This document shows, in pieces, positions 23,931-35,856 of a stretch of DNA of 64,000 bases. The notes beneath the pieces are model-generated. The model was given only the letters and a program-made list of their open reading frames with translations, was not told the origin of the DNA and searched no databases. Numbering within the stretch: position 1 is the first letter of the stretch; every line of letters starts with the position of its first letter. The translations under genes and the position numbers were made by a program. This stretch comes from Albugo candida (lineage: Eukaryota > Oomycota > Peronosporomycetes > Albuginales): NCBI GenBank assembly GCA_040437565.1, contig JBDOQK010000058.1, positions 1 to 64,000 of the forward strand, in the 5' to 3' direction.

Positions 23931-24595
23931 CGACAAATTGAAAAGTCAGTATCCTTATCTCAATAGATGTTTTAAGGAGCGGTTTTACAATATTAAGATT
24001 GGCTAGTCATATATCTAAATCTACTGCTGCAGGTGTTGTTGGCGCTGCTTTGTATTTGCTGCACAATGACATCAAGCTGACCTTCACAAGCAAGGTGGAA
24101 TGCTGGATCTACTGAGAGTAGATCACCTACAATACATAAATTATCAGATAAATATAACTTTTGCCAGCACAATTAGCATACAATACAAATTACCTGTTGA
24201 CACAGAGATCCATTTTTGAGAGCAGCATGGACGCTTTCCACCCAAAATGTTAGCACATGCCCACAAAGGCGCTTATTGTGTGGGATAGCAAAAAAAACGC
24301 TTCTTGTAAATTACCCAAGTTGTCTCAAGGTGGCTCATCGGAGCAGCGAAGGTGGCATGCATTGCTGAAGTTGAGTCTGATAATTCAAAGTGTGATTTTA
24401 TTGTATTTAATTCCCGGGCAGCTATTCAGACCAATCAGAGGCCACGCTTTCCATTAATTTATGAAGGGTGTGGGGGCTGGTGGCTGGTTAGTTAATTATA
24501 TGTGTATCCAAGGACCCTGGTCGATTATTCGGAAGTAGCACAAAAGCTTTATTGTGATTGCAAAACGTAATCGGTGGACATAAGATTATAATGTA
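23931..24595 (-). pseudogene. Possible Mutator-like transposase fragment in unassigned DNA
   Basis: On the minus strand near 24250-24190 a frame reads TFWVESVHAALKNGSLCQQ. It matches the MULE pattern RVES-HAxLK that follows the catalytic core. Around it are only degraded frames, including a Gln-rich stretch near 24100-24030. No terminal inverted repeats were found. The rest of these 660 bases holds nothing I can assign. Confidence 0.35.
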
Positions 24596-25483
24596 CAGTA
24601 ACCTCCGGAAAAGATTGTCCGCCCCCTAATTTTCACCACTTTATGAAACAAACACTTTGACTTTCGAAGCATGGTACACACACCTAATGAGTCATCTGCC
24701 CATGAAATCTGGTACGAAACTTCTATAGTATACAAAGTTGCAATCCTTTAGAGAATTTTTTCTGAATGACGATTTTACGGTGAAAATAACCATATAGAAA
24801 GGATACATGCTACCAGCGAGTACAACCCTCTTTTGACTCAATTACTGCTTTGATCCTCTCTGGCATGGAGTTAACAAGATGCTGTAGCCACTCTGGATCA
24901 ATAGCAGACCATGTGTGTTCAAGTTGGAGCCACAGTTCTTTGCTGTTTTTGGCTTTGGGGAGCCTTTGGATAGATACTTTCATATTTGCCCATACATTCT
25001 CAATGGGATTGCGATCAGAGTTTACAGGCCATTCTAGCTTGCCAACGCTGCGCTCGTCACGCCATTAATCGGCCGCTTTTGCGCGATGGATAGGCGCACC
25101 GTCTTCCATGAGTATGGCGCTTCCAGCATTGACAAGGCCTTCCCAGAATCCAGCCAACTCACCATTGTACACTTGTGCGACAATCTATTTGCTATCCTGA
25201 AAGGCACCCGAGACCGTCACGGAAGAAACGCCCTGACTTGTAAGAAGGTACCAGACAGTCTGACTAGTACCTCTCATTGGTAGATCTCTAGACCATAGGT
25301 CAGCGAAAATTCTTCCCAATTTCAAAGCTGGCCTCACCAGTCCAGCAGATTCATTTCCAGAAGTCCAAGGTGAAACTCGGGTATCTTTTGCAAAGTCTAG
25401 CCTCCTAGCAGTGTGTGGCTTGTAGCTTGCGGTTGTGATTCGAAAAATTAAGATAAACGGACAATCGTTTCCGGAGGGTACTG
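24596..25483 (-). mobile_element. Tc1/mariner element, 888 bp, deleted transposase
   Basis: The ends are inverted repeats. The left end CAGTAACCTCCGGAAAAGAT pairs with the right end, read inverted, CAGTACCCTCCGGAAACGAT. TA lies on both outer sides (24594-24595 and 25484-25485), the target duplication of this superfamily. The minus strand carries transposase pieces: MEDGAPIHRAKAA (second catalytic Asp region, about 25115-25080), then NPIENVWANMK (third catalytic region, about 25010-24980) and a C-terminal helix-rich tail to about 24830. The N-terminal DNA-binding domain is absent and the frame is broken. Typical autonomous relatives are about 1.3-2 kb, so this is an internally deleted copy. 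Confidence 0.9.
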
Positions 25484-25556
25484 TACTTCGGCGGGCTTCT
25501 GCTAATGCAGCCCAGGTGTTAAATTGTTACAAATCTGTTAACTGACATGGTACTTC

Positions 25557-28500
25557 ATGAATTTCTGTGCACAATTATGGCAAGCGTACAATCTTGCGGA
25601 AAGACAGGGAGAAATACATCAACAGTTACAGTTCCAGCTGAAGGAGGAAAATTCTGGGCTCACCTCACGTCAACTGTGTGAACAATTGGAGGAATATTGC
25701 GCGGAACCCCATGCGCTGCATCAAATGCTGTCTTTGAACACCAGTCAACCCGGAATGCCCCCGAAAGCTTATACGTTTATGAGTGTTTTATTATGTCATG
25801 AGCCATTCAAGGCGGATCTGACCGATCTGTTGATCCAAAAGGTATTATAATCGATCTCTACACACTGATAATCCGTCACATTGACATTAATGCAGATGAT
25901 CGAGCATGCGAGCACTGCTCGGGCTATTGATCCTTCTATTTCACATTTGATCCTGCAAGAGCTACGTTCGATGGAAAACAAGAATTACAAAATCGTAGAA
26001 AAGCTGCTATGTGCTCTACCAATCGTACCTCTTCCCTACCAGCTTGAGATCATATATCTCGTTCCAGAACTCTCCCGAGATTCGGAGATCCCGGTAAATA
26101 TGAATGCAATATTTAGTCTCGTGCAAGCTGATATCGTCGCCATCAGCTTGTGACAGAAGTCTTGATGGACCTTTTTCGACAAGATGATACTCTAGGAAAA
26201 GCATGCTTGGAAGCACTCAGTAATTTTCAGCTGAGTCCCAGACATCTGGATTGCGTTATAGAACTTACGTTTGAGAAGATACAATCGTGCTTATTAGAAG
26301 AAATACCAAATTTGATCACCTATATTATGGAATGCACGACAATTTCGAGTTTGGAAGGAAAGTACAGAAAGCTGATTGAAATTCTAGAGGATCGAATGCA
26401 CTGCGTGGATACACCGACAGAAGGCACAAAAATAGAAATGAAATGCGCGTGGGACACAATTGTGCGATGTGTACAATTGCGTCCACTCTGGCTCGAAAAG
26501 TACCTCGTTTCATTAGGAAAAAAGGAGTTGCGAGGAAATCAACATTTCAAGAAAATGGAGTTCTGGCTGCTACTTGTTGCTCTAGGCAATTCATTTTACA
26601 GCTCACAAGCTCTAACATTTATACGAAAACTGATTGTCTCTGATGCGATACCTTTAATTGTGGTAGGCTCAGCGATACAGCAATACGCTTGGATGCTGGA
26701 GAATGAAATTATGTCGCTGTTGCATATGTCCGAGATGCTGATACAATCCACGGAACACTCAACTTTGTTGCCGCAATTTGGTGCATTCTGTCTAATTGCA
26801 ATTTACACTGGGGTATTATCGGCAGAAATGGTCAAGTCGCGAGAAACTTCCTCCTTTTATACCAGAGAGGTTCGAGGCCCATATAGATTTCCAAAGTCGA
26901 GCATTCTGATTATCGCATTCCTTATGATGGGCATGTAGATAATACTCAGCTTGGTCGGCGTTTGTGAGACCGCACGCACATCACAAGCCGTCGACGTAGC
27001 TCTTGATGCTCTCTGTTGGATCGTTTTTGAAGGATCAGTTGATAGCGACTATATCAGCTACAAGTGGATCATTGAATCCGTCAACAATGATAACCCCTTA
27101 CATATAAAACAGGCGTCCGTGAAGCAATATCTACATCCCCTTAGAAGACTACTGGATCATTTACAATCGTTCACATTCTCACAAGCACGCAAATTGTTCC
27201 GTTTATTATTTTCGATTGGATCTTATGAGGACTCAGACCTAAATCAAATGATAAAAAAGAAACTGCATCAATCTGACATTCGATACCTTGCGCTTGGAAT
27301 AATAGCCGCAACTGCTAAAATAAGGGAAATGATAGCACCCTTCGGGTCCAAGCTGAAAGATTTTAATGATGGCAAAGAGCATGTAGTAGAGATTGAGCGA
27401 TTACAGAAGGAGACGAAGCATGAAATCGAGAGACTTGGAAATCATTGTTATTTTCTGGGATCAAAATGCATGAGTCTCCTGCTATTTGAAATCAATCATC
27501 TGGTCGTTTCGTTCGAGGCTGATTTTGAGAAATCTGGATCACGTGCCGATTTGAAGAATGCACTTTTGCCAATCTCCGAGTACTTGGAAATCTTGCTGAT
27601 CAATCAATTTTTGAAGAAGTGCGAAGTGGTCGAGAAATCCGAGTCGCCTTTGGCGACTGCTAACATAAGCGGCATCGGCATTGAGGATTCTGTGATAACA
27701 ATGCGATTACATGACGTGAGGGTTACTTGCAGTTAATTTTCTAGAATTTCTTCTCGGGCTTAATAGTTTCTCGTTTTGCAGATATCTCAATGGTATCTGA
27801 ATTTGTGGGAACTCATTTCAGTTGAAGATACACGGCAACGACTGTGGTATCTCTGCCCGTTAATTTCAGCTCTGATTCAAGTTTTCGGTCAGCAAGGTCG
27901 GCTAGATAAATTGAATTTCTTACTGGAACTACCAATTCAGCTCGTCAGGTTTGCCTATTTTTGCTGTCACTGGCTCCTACTCATACCATTGAATCAATCG
28001 TATTTTAGAGATTCAGAGGTGGAAAAGGTGGTTGCGAATGGCGCAAGCAGCAACGTGTTGATTTGCAGCATGCTTTGGTATGCGATTAATTGGTTTCGAG
28101 TCTTGTTGAATAGCCTGACATCTCTACCACACCCTTTATCGACCGACATTGTCACACGATTTCGACATTTGGTGGCGCTCGAAAACTCCTTATCCAGGTT
28201 GTTATCAATGAGCGATCACGTCAACGTTGAACAGCTGTATAAATGCATTTTACCTATTCCAAACTGGAGTCAACAATGCATCAACGACATTGGTCTTGAT
28301 AGTAGGAGGTTAACTTTCGACAAGAGCCCGCATCAAATTCAGCGAAAAAAGACCGTACATACAAGTTTTGGGGCTATTAGCGAAACATTTGTGCCTTTAC
28401 GGCCAACCGTTCTTCTGATTCTGAATGTATATCAGCCAAGCACGTTTTTTGAGCTCTCGGTTGATAATAAGGATGCAAACACAGTTCAAATGTTCCGTTC

Positions 28501-30055
28501 TTTGCTTTCAGTTTGCCTGATCTATGTTGATGGATCAGTTGACAAGAATTCTCGTGTGAAAGATGCACTGAAATCAGCAACACAAGATACGATTCTGATG
28601 TCTGCAAGATACTTTTTCTTTGAAACTCGTACATGGAGTATCCTTTGCAAGTATATGAACACTTTGCAGGAGTTGTCAAAACTTAATGACGAATATGCAA
28701 ATATGAATCCGGGATGTCTTTTTGTCAGGCGCGATGTATTAGGATGTCTTAGAATCTACATGAGTATTGCGAGGGCGCTGATACAATGCTCAATCTCTCT
28801 TTCACCAGAAGAAACATTCGCTCCATCAAGCAATCACCAACTCCTCATTAGTAGTCTTTCAGAGCTTCTTGTATCTCGGCGTGAGGCTGAGGTGGAAACA
28901 ATGTCAGCTATTGGTACTGAAGCTTTAAATGAGCACGCTTGGTATAAGGAGGTACGCAAGCTATCAAGTCTTACGAAAAATATTTGGTACTCATTCCGTG
29001 GGGTTTAGACAATTCAACAATGTTTTGCAAAAGTTTACGATCTTACTCACATTTTTGAGAACGAGATCGTTTTGGCAGTCGATGTTGTGCGCGCTCTATC
29101 AAGCATGCTGTCATTCCTTGAAAGCACCTCCTCGGAGCATATGCAGCATGATTGCTATCTGATAATCGAACAGCCGGACAATAGCATACGAAGCGAATTG
29201 CGTGCTCAATTGAATAGTTTAGTAAGAACTTACCTGCAGAAAAACTGGACCTGGTCGAGTTCACAGAAATGCGATCCTTCGGATGTCGAGATCTTCATAC
29301 GAGTGTACGTGCAAACAACTCCAGTCAAATTGGATGCGGTACAAGATATGGTTATGAATGGAATAGTTGGATTTTTACGTCAATGTAATGGCGATTATGA
29401 GGACAGTGACGAAATAAATCAAATGCGAAGCAAATTTGCTTTGCTGGGAGAGAAAACTTTTGGCATCTACTACCACATTTCGCTGGAAACGCTTGTTACT
29501 GCAGTGAAATACCTGGACTTTCAGTTGGACGAAGCGGACGCATCATTGACTTATGTATTAAACTATCTCATGCAAGCGTTATTGCTTTTCAAGGTTTTAG
29601 TCTGTCTGGCGCAAAGCTTCCCGAACCCCAAATTTCTCGGCAAGCTCTTCAAATTTGGAAGTCAATTCTTATTCACGGTGATCAAAGCAATGAAATTGTT
29701 CGAGACGCATTTGAAATCACACACTAATGCGATTCTGGATTGCCTCACGGTCTTACAAGCTACTACACGTAGATTGCAGATCTTGTGTACTCATGCCAAG
29801 CTCACGCAAACACCTTCGGTCACAAATCAGATACCGAAAATGAAGAAGCTATTAGAGACACTGGTTTCAAAGGGCGAGCAAATGGCAATTTCGAATGGGA
29901 TTTCTGATGCGTACAGTACTGGAATTCTGAAAGCTCGTCGAATTGACGGGAGTACTATTGTTCGCGATGAATTTCAGGCACAATGGACAATAGATACCGA
30001 CCATGTACAGGAGGCAAAAAGCGAAGCAAAAAGGCGAAGGCTTGATAAAAAGTAA
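25557..30055 (+). CDS. FANCD2: Fanconi anemia group D2 protein
   Basis: FANCD2 is the monoubiquitinated clamp subunit that, with FANCI, encloses DNA in interstrand-crosslink repair in the nucleus. The model has six exons: 25557-25841, 25896-26093, 26147-26895, 26950-27715, 27782-28951 and 29009-30055. The introns are 53-66 bp, and phases fit throughout, giving about 1404 residues (human 1451). Alignment from memory with the human protein is continuous: SQARKLFRLLFSIG with the segment after K561, INWFRVLLNSL with LNWFREIVNAF, and the C-terminal CTHAKLTQTPSVTNQIPKMK with the CGHSKIHQDTRL region. Lys in ISYKWI (codon 27062-27064) aligns with human K561. The acidic human tail is replaced by a basic RRRLDKK. 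The intron at 26896 has a weak donor (GTCGAG). An in-frame stop lies just upstream of the chosen ATG. Confidence 0.92.
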
Positions 30056-30335
30056 GGAAATAAAAAGCAGTCTTATTTGATTCTCGTGTATCGGCTCGCT
30101 ATATGCCGCTTGGCTACTAGGTCAGCTTCGTCCAAGCCATATTCAGCGTCACTGGTCTGCTACATCCAATTTTGTGTCGAAAATTAACAACTGGTCTATT
30201 TTCTCCTAACGTATTGCATCGATACAAATTTCCTCCTTTCGAGCGCTATTCCGCGGCTGAACTTTGCTGAAGCTGGCCTACCTGATCTTTATCATGTTTG
30301 AACACCATCATAGTACTTTGATGCATAAATAATGA

Positions 30336-30596
30336 TGTTCCCCGTATTACTTTTTTCCTGACGGCGCTGCTGTATCTCTCCGTCTGTGCGCCAACCAGCT
30401 TGAGCAGCTATACGACGTGCTTACGAGTATTGCCAATCTTCAAAATTTGCCTCTGCGATATTGTGGAGCATCAGATACGACACATACCCACTTAGAACCT
30501 GTACTGGACGGGAAGCAGCATCCAACCTCTCACAGCGGTTATCGAGAAGAAAGCGCAATGTCTACCTTACATTACGGCATGATGTCCAGAGTATAG
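30336..30596 (+). pseudogene. Unrecognised open segment without start codon
   Basis: An 86-codon open stretch with protein-like composition (LRLCANQLEQLYDVLTSIAN) but no initiating ATG at its head. It could be a last exon of an unseen gene or a decayed gene. No family is recognised and no clear splice acceptor is visible upstream. Confidence 0.25.
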
Positions 30597-31393
30597 TCTC
30601 CAAATTTTCTTCGATAATGGCTTTTGTTGCAAAAGAGGAGAAATTCTGATTCAGAAACGAACTCTGAAGAGTATGAATTCTATTGTGTTTCACTACGGCG
30701 GGATTCCGAATGCCTGAATGCCGTACCACCGTAAGAAGCTAATAAATTGGAATCTAGGATTTATTTTCTTGTGACGCGTCAGAGTGGCTTACTCTCGGAA
30801 CTGAATCATGGACAGTCAAAGAGGACCGCGCGCACGAACGCTATACGCATAGCACAGTTTTCTATTGTTGCTTAAAGCCACCTCGAACTTGTACACTGAA
30901 CCAAATCAAAGCAACTTCCTTTCTCTAGCCTCTTAATGTAATGATCTGTAAGCTTGTATAGCACAATGAACACTGCTCTCTTCGGATTGGCATGAAAGTC
31001 AGAGACTACAGCGATAATCGCAGGAACTAGATCGAACATTGAAAAATGATAAACAAATCAGTGTCTCATTTGGATGCTAATGAATTTTACAACAGATACC
31101 TATACCAAAAAAGCGAATATGATACTTTCTCAGCTACTTAATTATTCTTACAACATTCCATGGAAGATTTTGTTGGTTTTGTGCTTCTTTTGAAATTGTG
31201 GACAGATTGATTGTTTTCCGAACTCGGTATCGAAGAGATTTAACCAAATGCAAAACCTAATACAATATCTTTTCACTCGATTTTATATGCTAGCATGGAC
31301 GAGGATACAAAATTTGCAAGAAGCAGCAATCCAGTTTGAAAAACCATGTATATTCGTCTTCCTGATGCTATATGAGAAGGCTGCTCAAGATCT

Positions 31394-31952
31394 CTAAAAT
31401 TTCGACCTTATCCTCCGCGTCGAGCAACTTACGGATGGTTCGGTACTCCTGATCTCAAGAATTTGTAGCTTTCTCAACACGGTCACGTGATGCGTGGGCA
31501 ACTTGCTGCATGGCTGGTCAAGGCACTTCCATCTCATTTTACCTCCTTGCAAGCAAAGCTTTGAGATGCGTTCAAAATCACAGCCGCATGTCATACACGG
31601 ACCTCGTTTTCGTTGGGTAAATGAGAAACTTGGACGACAAGTTTTTTTTTCAAGAGCCTTGGCTAGTAAGTAGCATCTTTTTGCTGTTTTGTCTGTGCCA
31701 ACGTACACTCTTGCAAGACATTTCGCTAATCCACACTTGAATGTCTTCTGCCAATTACCCGACGAGATCAAAGTCGCTGCGCACAAAAGCATGATTATAG
31801 GCTTTTTTTCTAACTATTGCATCTTGCCAGCGTGACATTTTGGGGCTTTGTTTGAAAAAGCCATACAAATAGTATTTTCGGTCCAGGCTCCCTCTGCTCG
31901 CTAAGAATCGAGCAAGACGTGAAAGGTTGGTCATCCGATTAGATACCGACAT
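31394..31952 (-). pseudogene. Unrecognised Cys-rich protein, probably frameshifted
   Basis: Two minus-strand frames follow each other: one from an ATG at 31952 (65 codons, LSRLARFLASRGSLDRKYY) and one reaching 31394 (132 codons). The second has a Cys cluster CMTCGCDF..KLC..KC..PC. They overlap by about 40 bp in different phases. The switch lies near a run of seven A/T at about 31803-31811, so one indel there would restore a single frame of roughly 185 residues. That could be decay or a sequencing error. No short intron fits. The family is unknown; the Cys pairs suggest a possible zinc-binding segment. Confidence 0.35.
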
Positions 31953-33072
31953 TTGGCAAGATAGCTCAAAACGATAATATTACATCCAGGATTCACATTC
32001 AAGCAAAACAAAGTGCTGTTTTCTTCTTCTATTTGTTTTGGGTGTGTCTTTCTTCCACGACACCGCGCACTTCTCTTTTCAAAGATTTGCTATTCTAGCC
32101 ATGTATCTCGAAGATTTTCAATGTGTTGACGACTCAGCAATATCGTGATCCCTGAAGTCTCACTGGGGTAACAGAACCTAGACAGATTTTGTCCCAATTC
32201 ATCCAAGCTTTTTGCGTCCAGCACGCTCATCCATTCCTTTGGGGTATCAGACAGTTTTTAGCGCCTATCAAATAATAAACGCGAGTACAACAGAACCGTG
32301 GAGTTTTTTGGTAAATTTGGAGCCAAAAAGACGACTGATTCCTCTGATGGAATTCGCTAAAATATCTCGTTGCCGTACTCGAACAAAAAGTGCGCCATGT
32401 CGATGAACACTATCTATTCATAAGATATTCAGTGGATGTGTTTTGAGCGTCATTACAGAGCTATTGACTAGTAAGCCTCGAGTGTAAAAATGAATTTTTT
32501 AGAGCGCTGCAAATGTGCTGATAAATGAACTCAACCTTTGAATATAAGAAGTCAATGCTGACAATTGTCCACCTAGAATTGTTCGAGCAAGCTAGATTTT
32601 ATTCCGGTATATTCGTCTCGATAGAGGAACAGCGCGAACCATTTCCATGTAAACCTAAAATGTTAGTTCGTCAAAAGTACGAATTTGATCAACGGATTCG
32701 ATTTCACTTGGACGCCTGTTGCTTCGAATTCATGCTACCAAACAATACGTCATACTAGTCAAACCCTCTTGTCTGATCGTTCAATCAGATAAACAGTGAC
32801 ACCACTTTTCTTTTGAATTATAATGATTGTGTTTGAGTCCAAACCACTTTCCACCTCGTGCTGGTTAAAACTTGAAAGGCATTATCCCATCAATTCACTT
32901 GATTGCACCTGAAACGTTTTGCCCAGTGACTTGGTACCTAAACAGCGCAAAAAATACGTTAGATCCACGCTCATGTCCACTGCTTGGGAGCGTTTAGGCT
33001 CCTTCATCGAGCATTCCATACAGTCACTAAATCGTAAGGGCCTGTATCTAGAATTTTAGAGTACTCAGCCGC

Positions 33073-33777
33073 ATGGAACGCACAGATACTTCGCGAAACA
33101 ATGACGTGAGAACTCTAGTTTTGCAAGATTTCATAAATCGAGTCAATGTAAATCCTTCAACCGGTCTGACTCGAGAAGATGCGATGGCACGTCGGGAACT
33201 TTACGGCCCAAATCGCGTGACACCGCCATTGCATTGTCCGTCGTGGATTTGTTGTCTAATTCCATGTATTACCCGTATCTCGTCCATGGTTGCTTACCGA
33301 CAAGCATTACCTGTTAAGGCTACTGTCAGACGTCAAAGCGATCGATTGGGAGGATCGCAGCTAGTACATATGGACCCAGCGAGTCTAGTGTATGGTGACG
33401 TGGTAGAGATTCGTGAGAACGATGTTATTCCAGCAGATTTGCGAGTCATTGAATGCTCATCCGATTGTATTGTGGATCAGTCCGTGTTCTTGACTTATGC
33501 CTCAGCATCAAAAGTATGTACCAATAGTGAATCAGATGATCAAGAGGAGTATGTCAATATTTTGAAAGATCACGGTGCAGAACGAGATCTTGAGCAGCAA
33601 GCGCATGGTCATCTGAAACAAGTATTAGTAGAGACAATGAGCGATGACCCGCTGAAGAGCTGTAATATCTTGCTTATGGGCACGCGAATATCTGAAGGTA
33701 CGGCCACCGGAATCGTCATTGCGACAGGAGATCAGACATTTTGGGGTCAACTTATATCTTTGAACCAGTGGCCATAA
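33073..33777 (+). pseudogene. P-type ATPase (type II) actuator-domain relic
   Basis: This 234-codon frame begins like a type II cation pump N-terminus (GLTREDAMARRELYGPNRVT). It lacks the transmembrane helices M1-M2 and continues with an actuator domain (VYGDVVEIRENDVIPADLRV, then GTRISEGTATGIVIATGDQT). The dephosphorylation motif TGES is replaced by TYAS. There is no phosphorylation domain (DKTGT) or later membrane part before the gap at 34071. Pumps of this class exceed 900 residues, so this piece cannot transport. The best match is the Na+/K+- or ENA-like branch, but the class is uncertain. The frame is otherwise well preserved, which suggests recent decay or a retained fragment. Confidence 0.75.
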
Positions 33778-34210
33778 GGTAAGATAATTAGAACGCTCAG
33801 CGCCGGAGCAACCAGGATTGCTTGAGAGAGTTTTCTGTGTAAATCCATAACTTATCGGCCAGTTCGGCTTATCGATTTGATCTCGATTCCTGTTGATGTC
33901 ATACGTATGCCAGTTTGACCTTTGTAGAGTTCAAAATGCAGTTGTTTTCACTTCGGCGTGATGCGGAGTACCCAGTGAAGGGCATTTACGACAGCGCAAC
34001 TTAAGAGAACGAAGAATAACTCGAGACATCGTTCAAACAGCAAATAATAATAAAGTATTGATAAATGCATNNNNNNNNNNNNNNNNNNNNNNNNNNNNNN
34101 NNNNNNNNNNNNNNNNNNNNNNNNNNNNNNNNNNNNNNNNNNNNNNNNNNNNNNNNNNNNNNNNNNNNNNTGCGTGAATTTTATTATTGCTTTCTACAGA
34201 GAAGAGCGCA
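33778..34210. other. Unassigned stretch with assembly gap at 34071-34170
   Basis: No domain is recognised before the gap. The 100 N have no repeated edges, so promoter sequence or a first exon of UNC50 may be missing here. Confidence 0.6.
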
Positions 34211-35464
34211 ATGATGGAAAGTACACTTGAGGAGAGCTACGAATGTGATACTGCCCAAGCAAGCGAACTTGAGCCAAGATTCCTCCCTCCGAACGCATCC
34301 ACACTGATCAGAATCAATGAACTCGAAGAAAAACCGTCTCAATCGCCAACGCTTCCATTGCAATACTTTCCATCAGAGCAACGTACTCGTAGCAAAGCAC
34401 GAAGCCGTAGAAACAAATCGTCTCCCATCTCATTTCGATCGTGCTCAATGCTGCCTGAATACTTTTTCCGCATTGTTTATTATCGTCAAATGGATCTCGA
34501 TGCAACTTTCTATCAGATGATAACACTTTTGCTGCAGCCGTCTAAAGTTTACAAAAGCGCGTATTACCGTAAACGTACGCATGTATACAGTCAAAGCTTC
34601 TTGATGCTCATTTCACGTAAAATGACCCTTTTTGCAGAGACGAAAAACCGATGGGCGCGTGATGATCCCGCATTTGCTGTGATTGAATTGGGATTTCTAC
34701 TGGTAACACTCTGAACAGTGTCGGTTCCGATATCGATACAAATCCTGCTGTAGATTGCGACCATAGCCTGGGCAATCACGTTTCAAACCGATAACATTGG
34801 ATCTTTCCTGTCTTTCCTGTTTCATGCGATTATAGTGGAATGGCTTGGTATGGGTCTTTTGATCGCAACAACTTGCTGGTACATCACAAATAATCATCTT
34901 CGACTGCGTAGAAGGTACAATTTGCTGATCACCACATTTGAAACACCCTAACTGTTGCTGTCTATCGTCATTTAATGCGTTCAAATAGCCAGATTGCAGA
35001 CATGTTATATGTGGAACAACATGTGGAATGGCAGTACGCATTTGATATCCATTGCAATTCATTCTTCGTCCTGTTTCTACTGCTATATGTGATTCAAGTA
35101 CGTGTCCATTTCTTCCTTTTCGAATGCTTATACAATGAACCGCTATTCCAGTTTCTCTTGCTTCCATTATTGGTATCCAACTCGTTCACATTTTTATTCG
35201 TCGGCAATTGCCTCTACTCCATCGCTTGGGCACTTTATACGTACATCACATTTCTAGGATACATGGGTACGTGTGGAAATCTACTATGAGATGCAGAATG
35301 ACAGCACTCTGAATGTAGCGCTACCCTTCTTACATCGCACCGAGCGACTTTTGCTTCCGTTAGTGTTCATCGGAAGCAATTTTCTCATTTTGTTATTCCT
35401 TCGATTAGCGTTTGCGTTGGATGCAAATATTGTGCATTTCTTATTACAATATTACTACGAATGA
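34211..35464 (+). CDS. UNC50: UNC-50 family Golgi membrane protein
   Basis: A multi-pass protein of the Golgi/ER, conserved across eukaryotes. In animals it supports receptor trafficking and Golgi function. Six exons with consistent phases: 34211-34574, 34638-34702, 34754-34914, 34989-35097, 35152-35266 and 35319-35464. Introns are 51-74 bp, all GT-AG. Spliced residues match the family closely: YYRKQTKNRWARDDPAF across intron 1, GLLIATTCWYITN, VEWQYAFDIHCNSFF, and YITFLGYMALPFL across the last intron. Several hydrophobic helices fit the usual membrane topology. The first ~75 residues are poorly conserved and Ser/Glu-rich. The ATG at 34211 is the first in frame after the gap, but a TTTCTACAG just before it could be a splice acceptor, so an upstream start is possible. 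Confidence 0.9.
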
Positions 35465-35856
35465 TTTTCAATGCTAAAACTATTTTTTTTGCATTGGACC
35501 GTTACTGCGTCATCGTCCGCATGACGGAAGACTGTTCGCATTCCACAATGTATAGCGTTGTATGCATAGCATGAGAGAGCTTTGACGAATTGTGATGGAA
35601 TAGAAAAAGGCCTGATAAGCATGAGACGCCACCACAGCCTCCATCCGAAGCATGGAAGTAGGAAGACTTCCTCTGTCGATTGCTCCGTTCATTCCATACT
35701 TTTTTGCAGAGCGTTTGGAAATGACACAGAAGCCGGAAGATTACTTCGCAAGCTGTATTGCGGCAATCAGAAACCAAAAATCTCTTATCCAAGTGTGAAT
35801 ACCATTGCCATTCGAATTGACTTGACAATTATCCACTCCTGTTAGAACTTCACATT
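35465..35856. other. Intergenic spacer UNC50 to coiled-coil gene
   Basis: About 390 bases with only antisense or composition-driven frames. It should contain the UNC50 3' end and the promoter of the next gene, but I recognise no specific site. Confidence 0.5.

Larger units (their letters stand above)
30056..33072. other. 3-kb intergenic region with ORF remnants
   Basis: No complete gene is recognised between FANCD2 and the ATPase relic. Two stretches look like former coding sequence and are listed separately (30336-30596 plus; 31394-31952 minus). A 77-residue plus-strand ORF at 32525-32758 has no recognisable feature. The rest is AT-rich with scattered stops. Confidence 0.5.
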
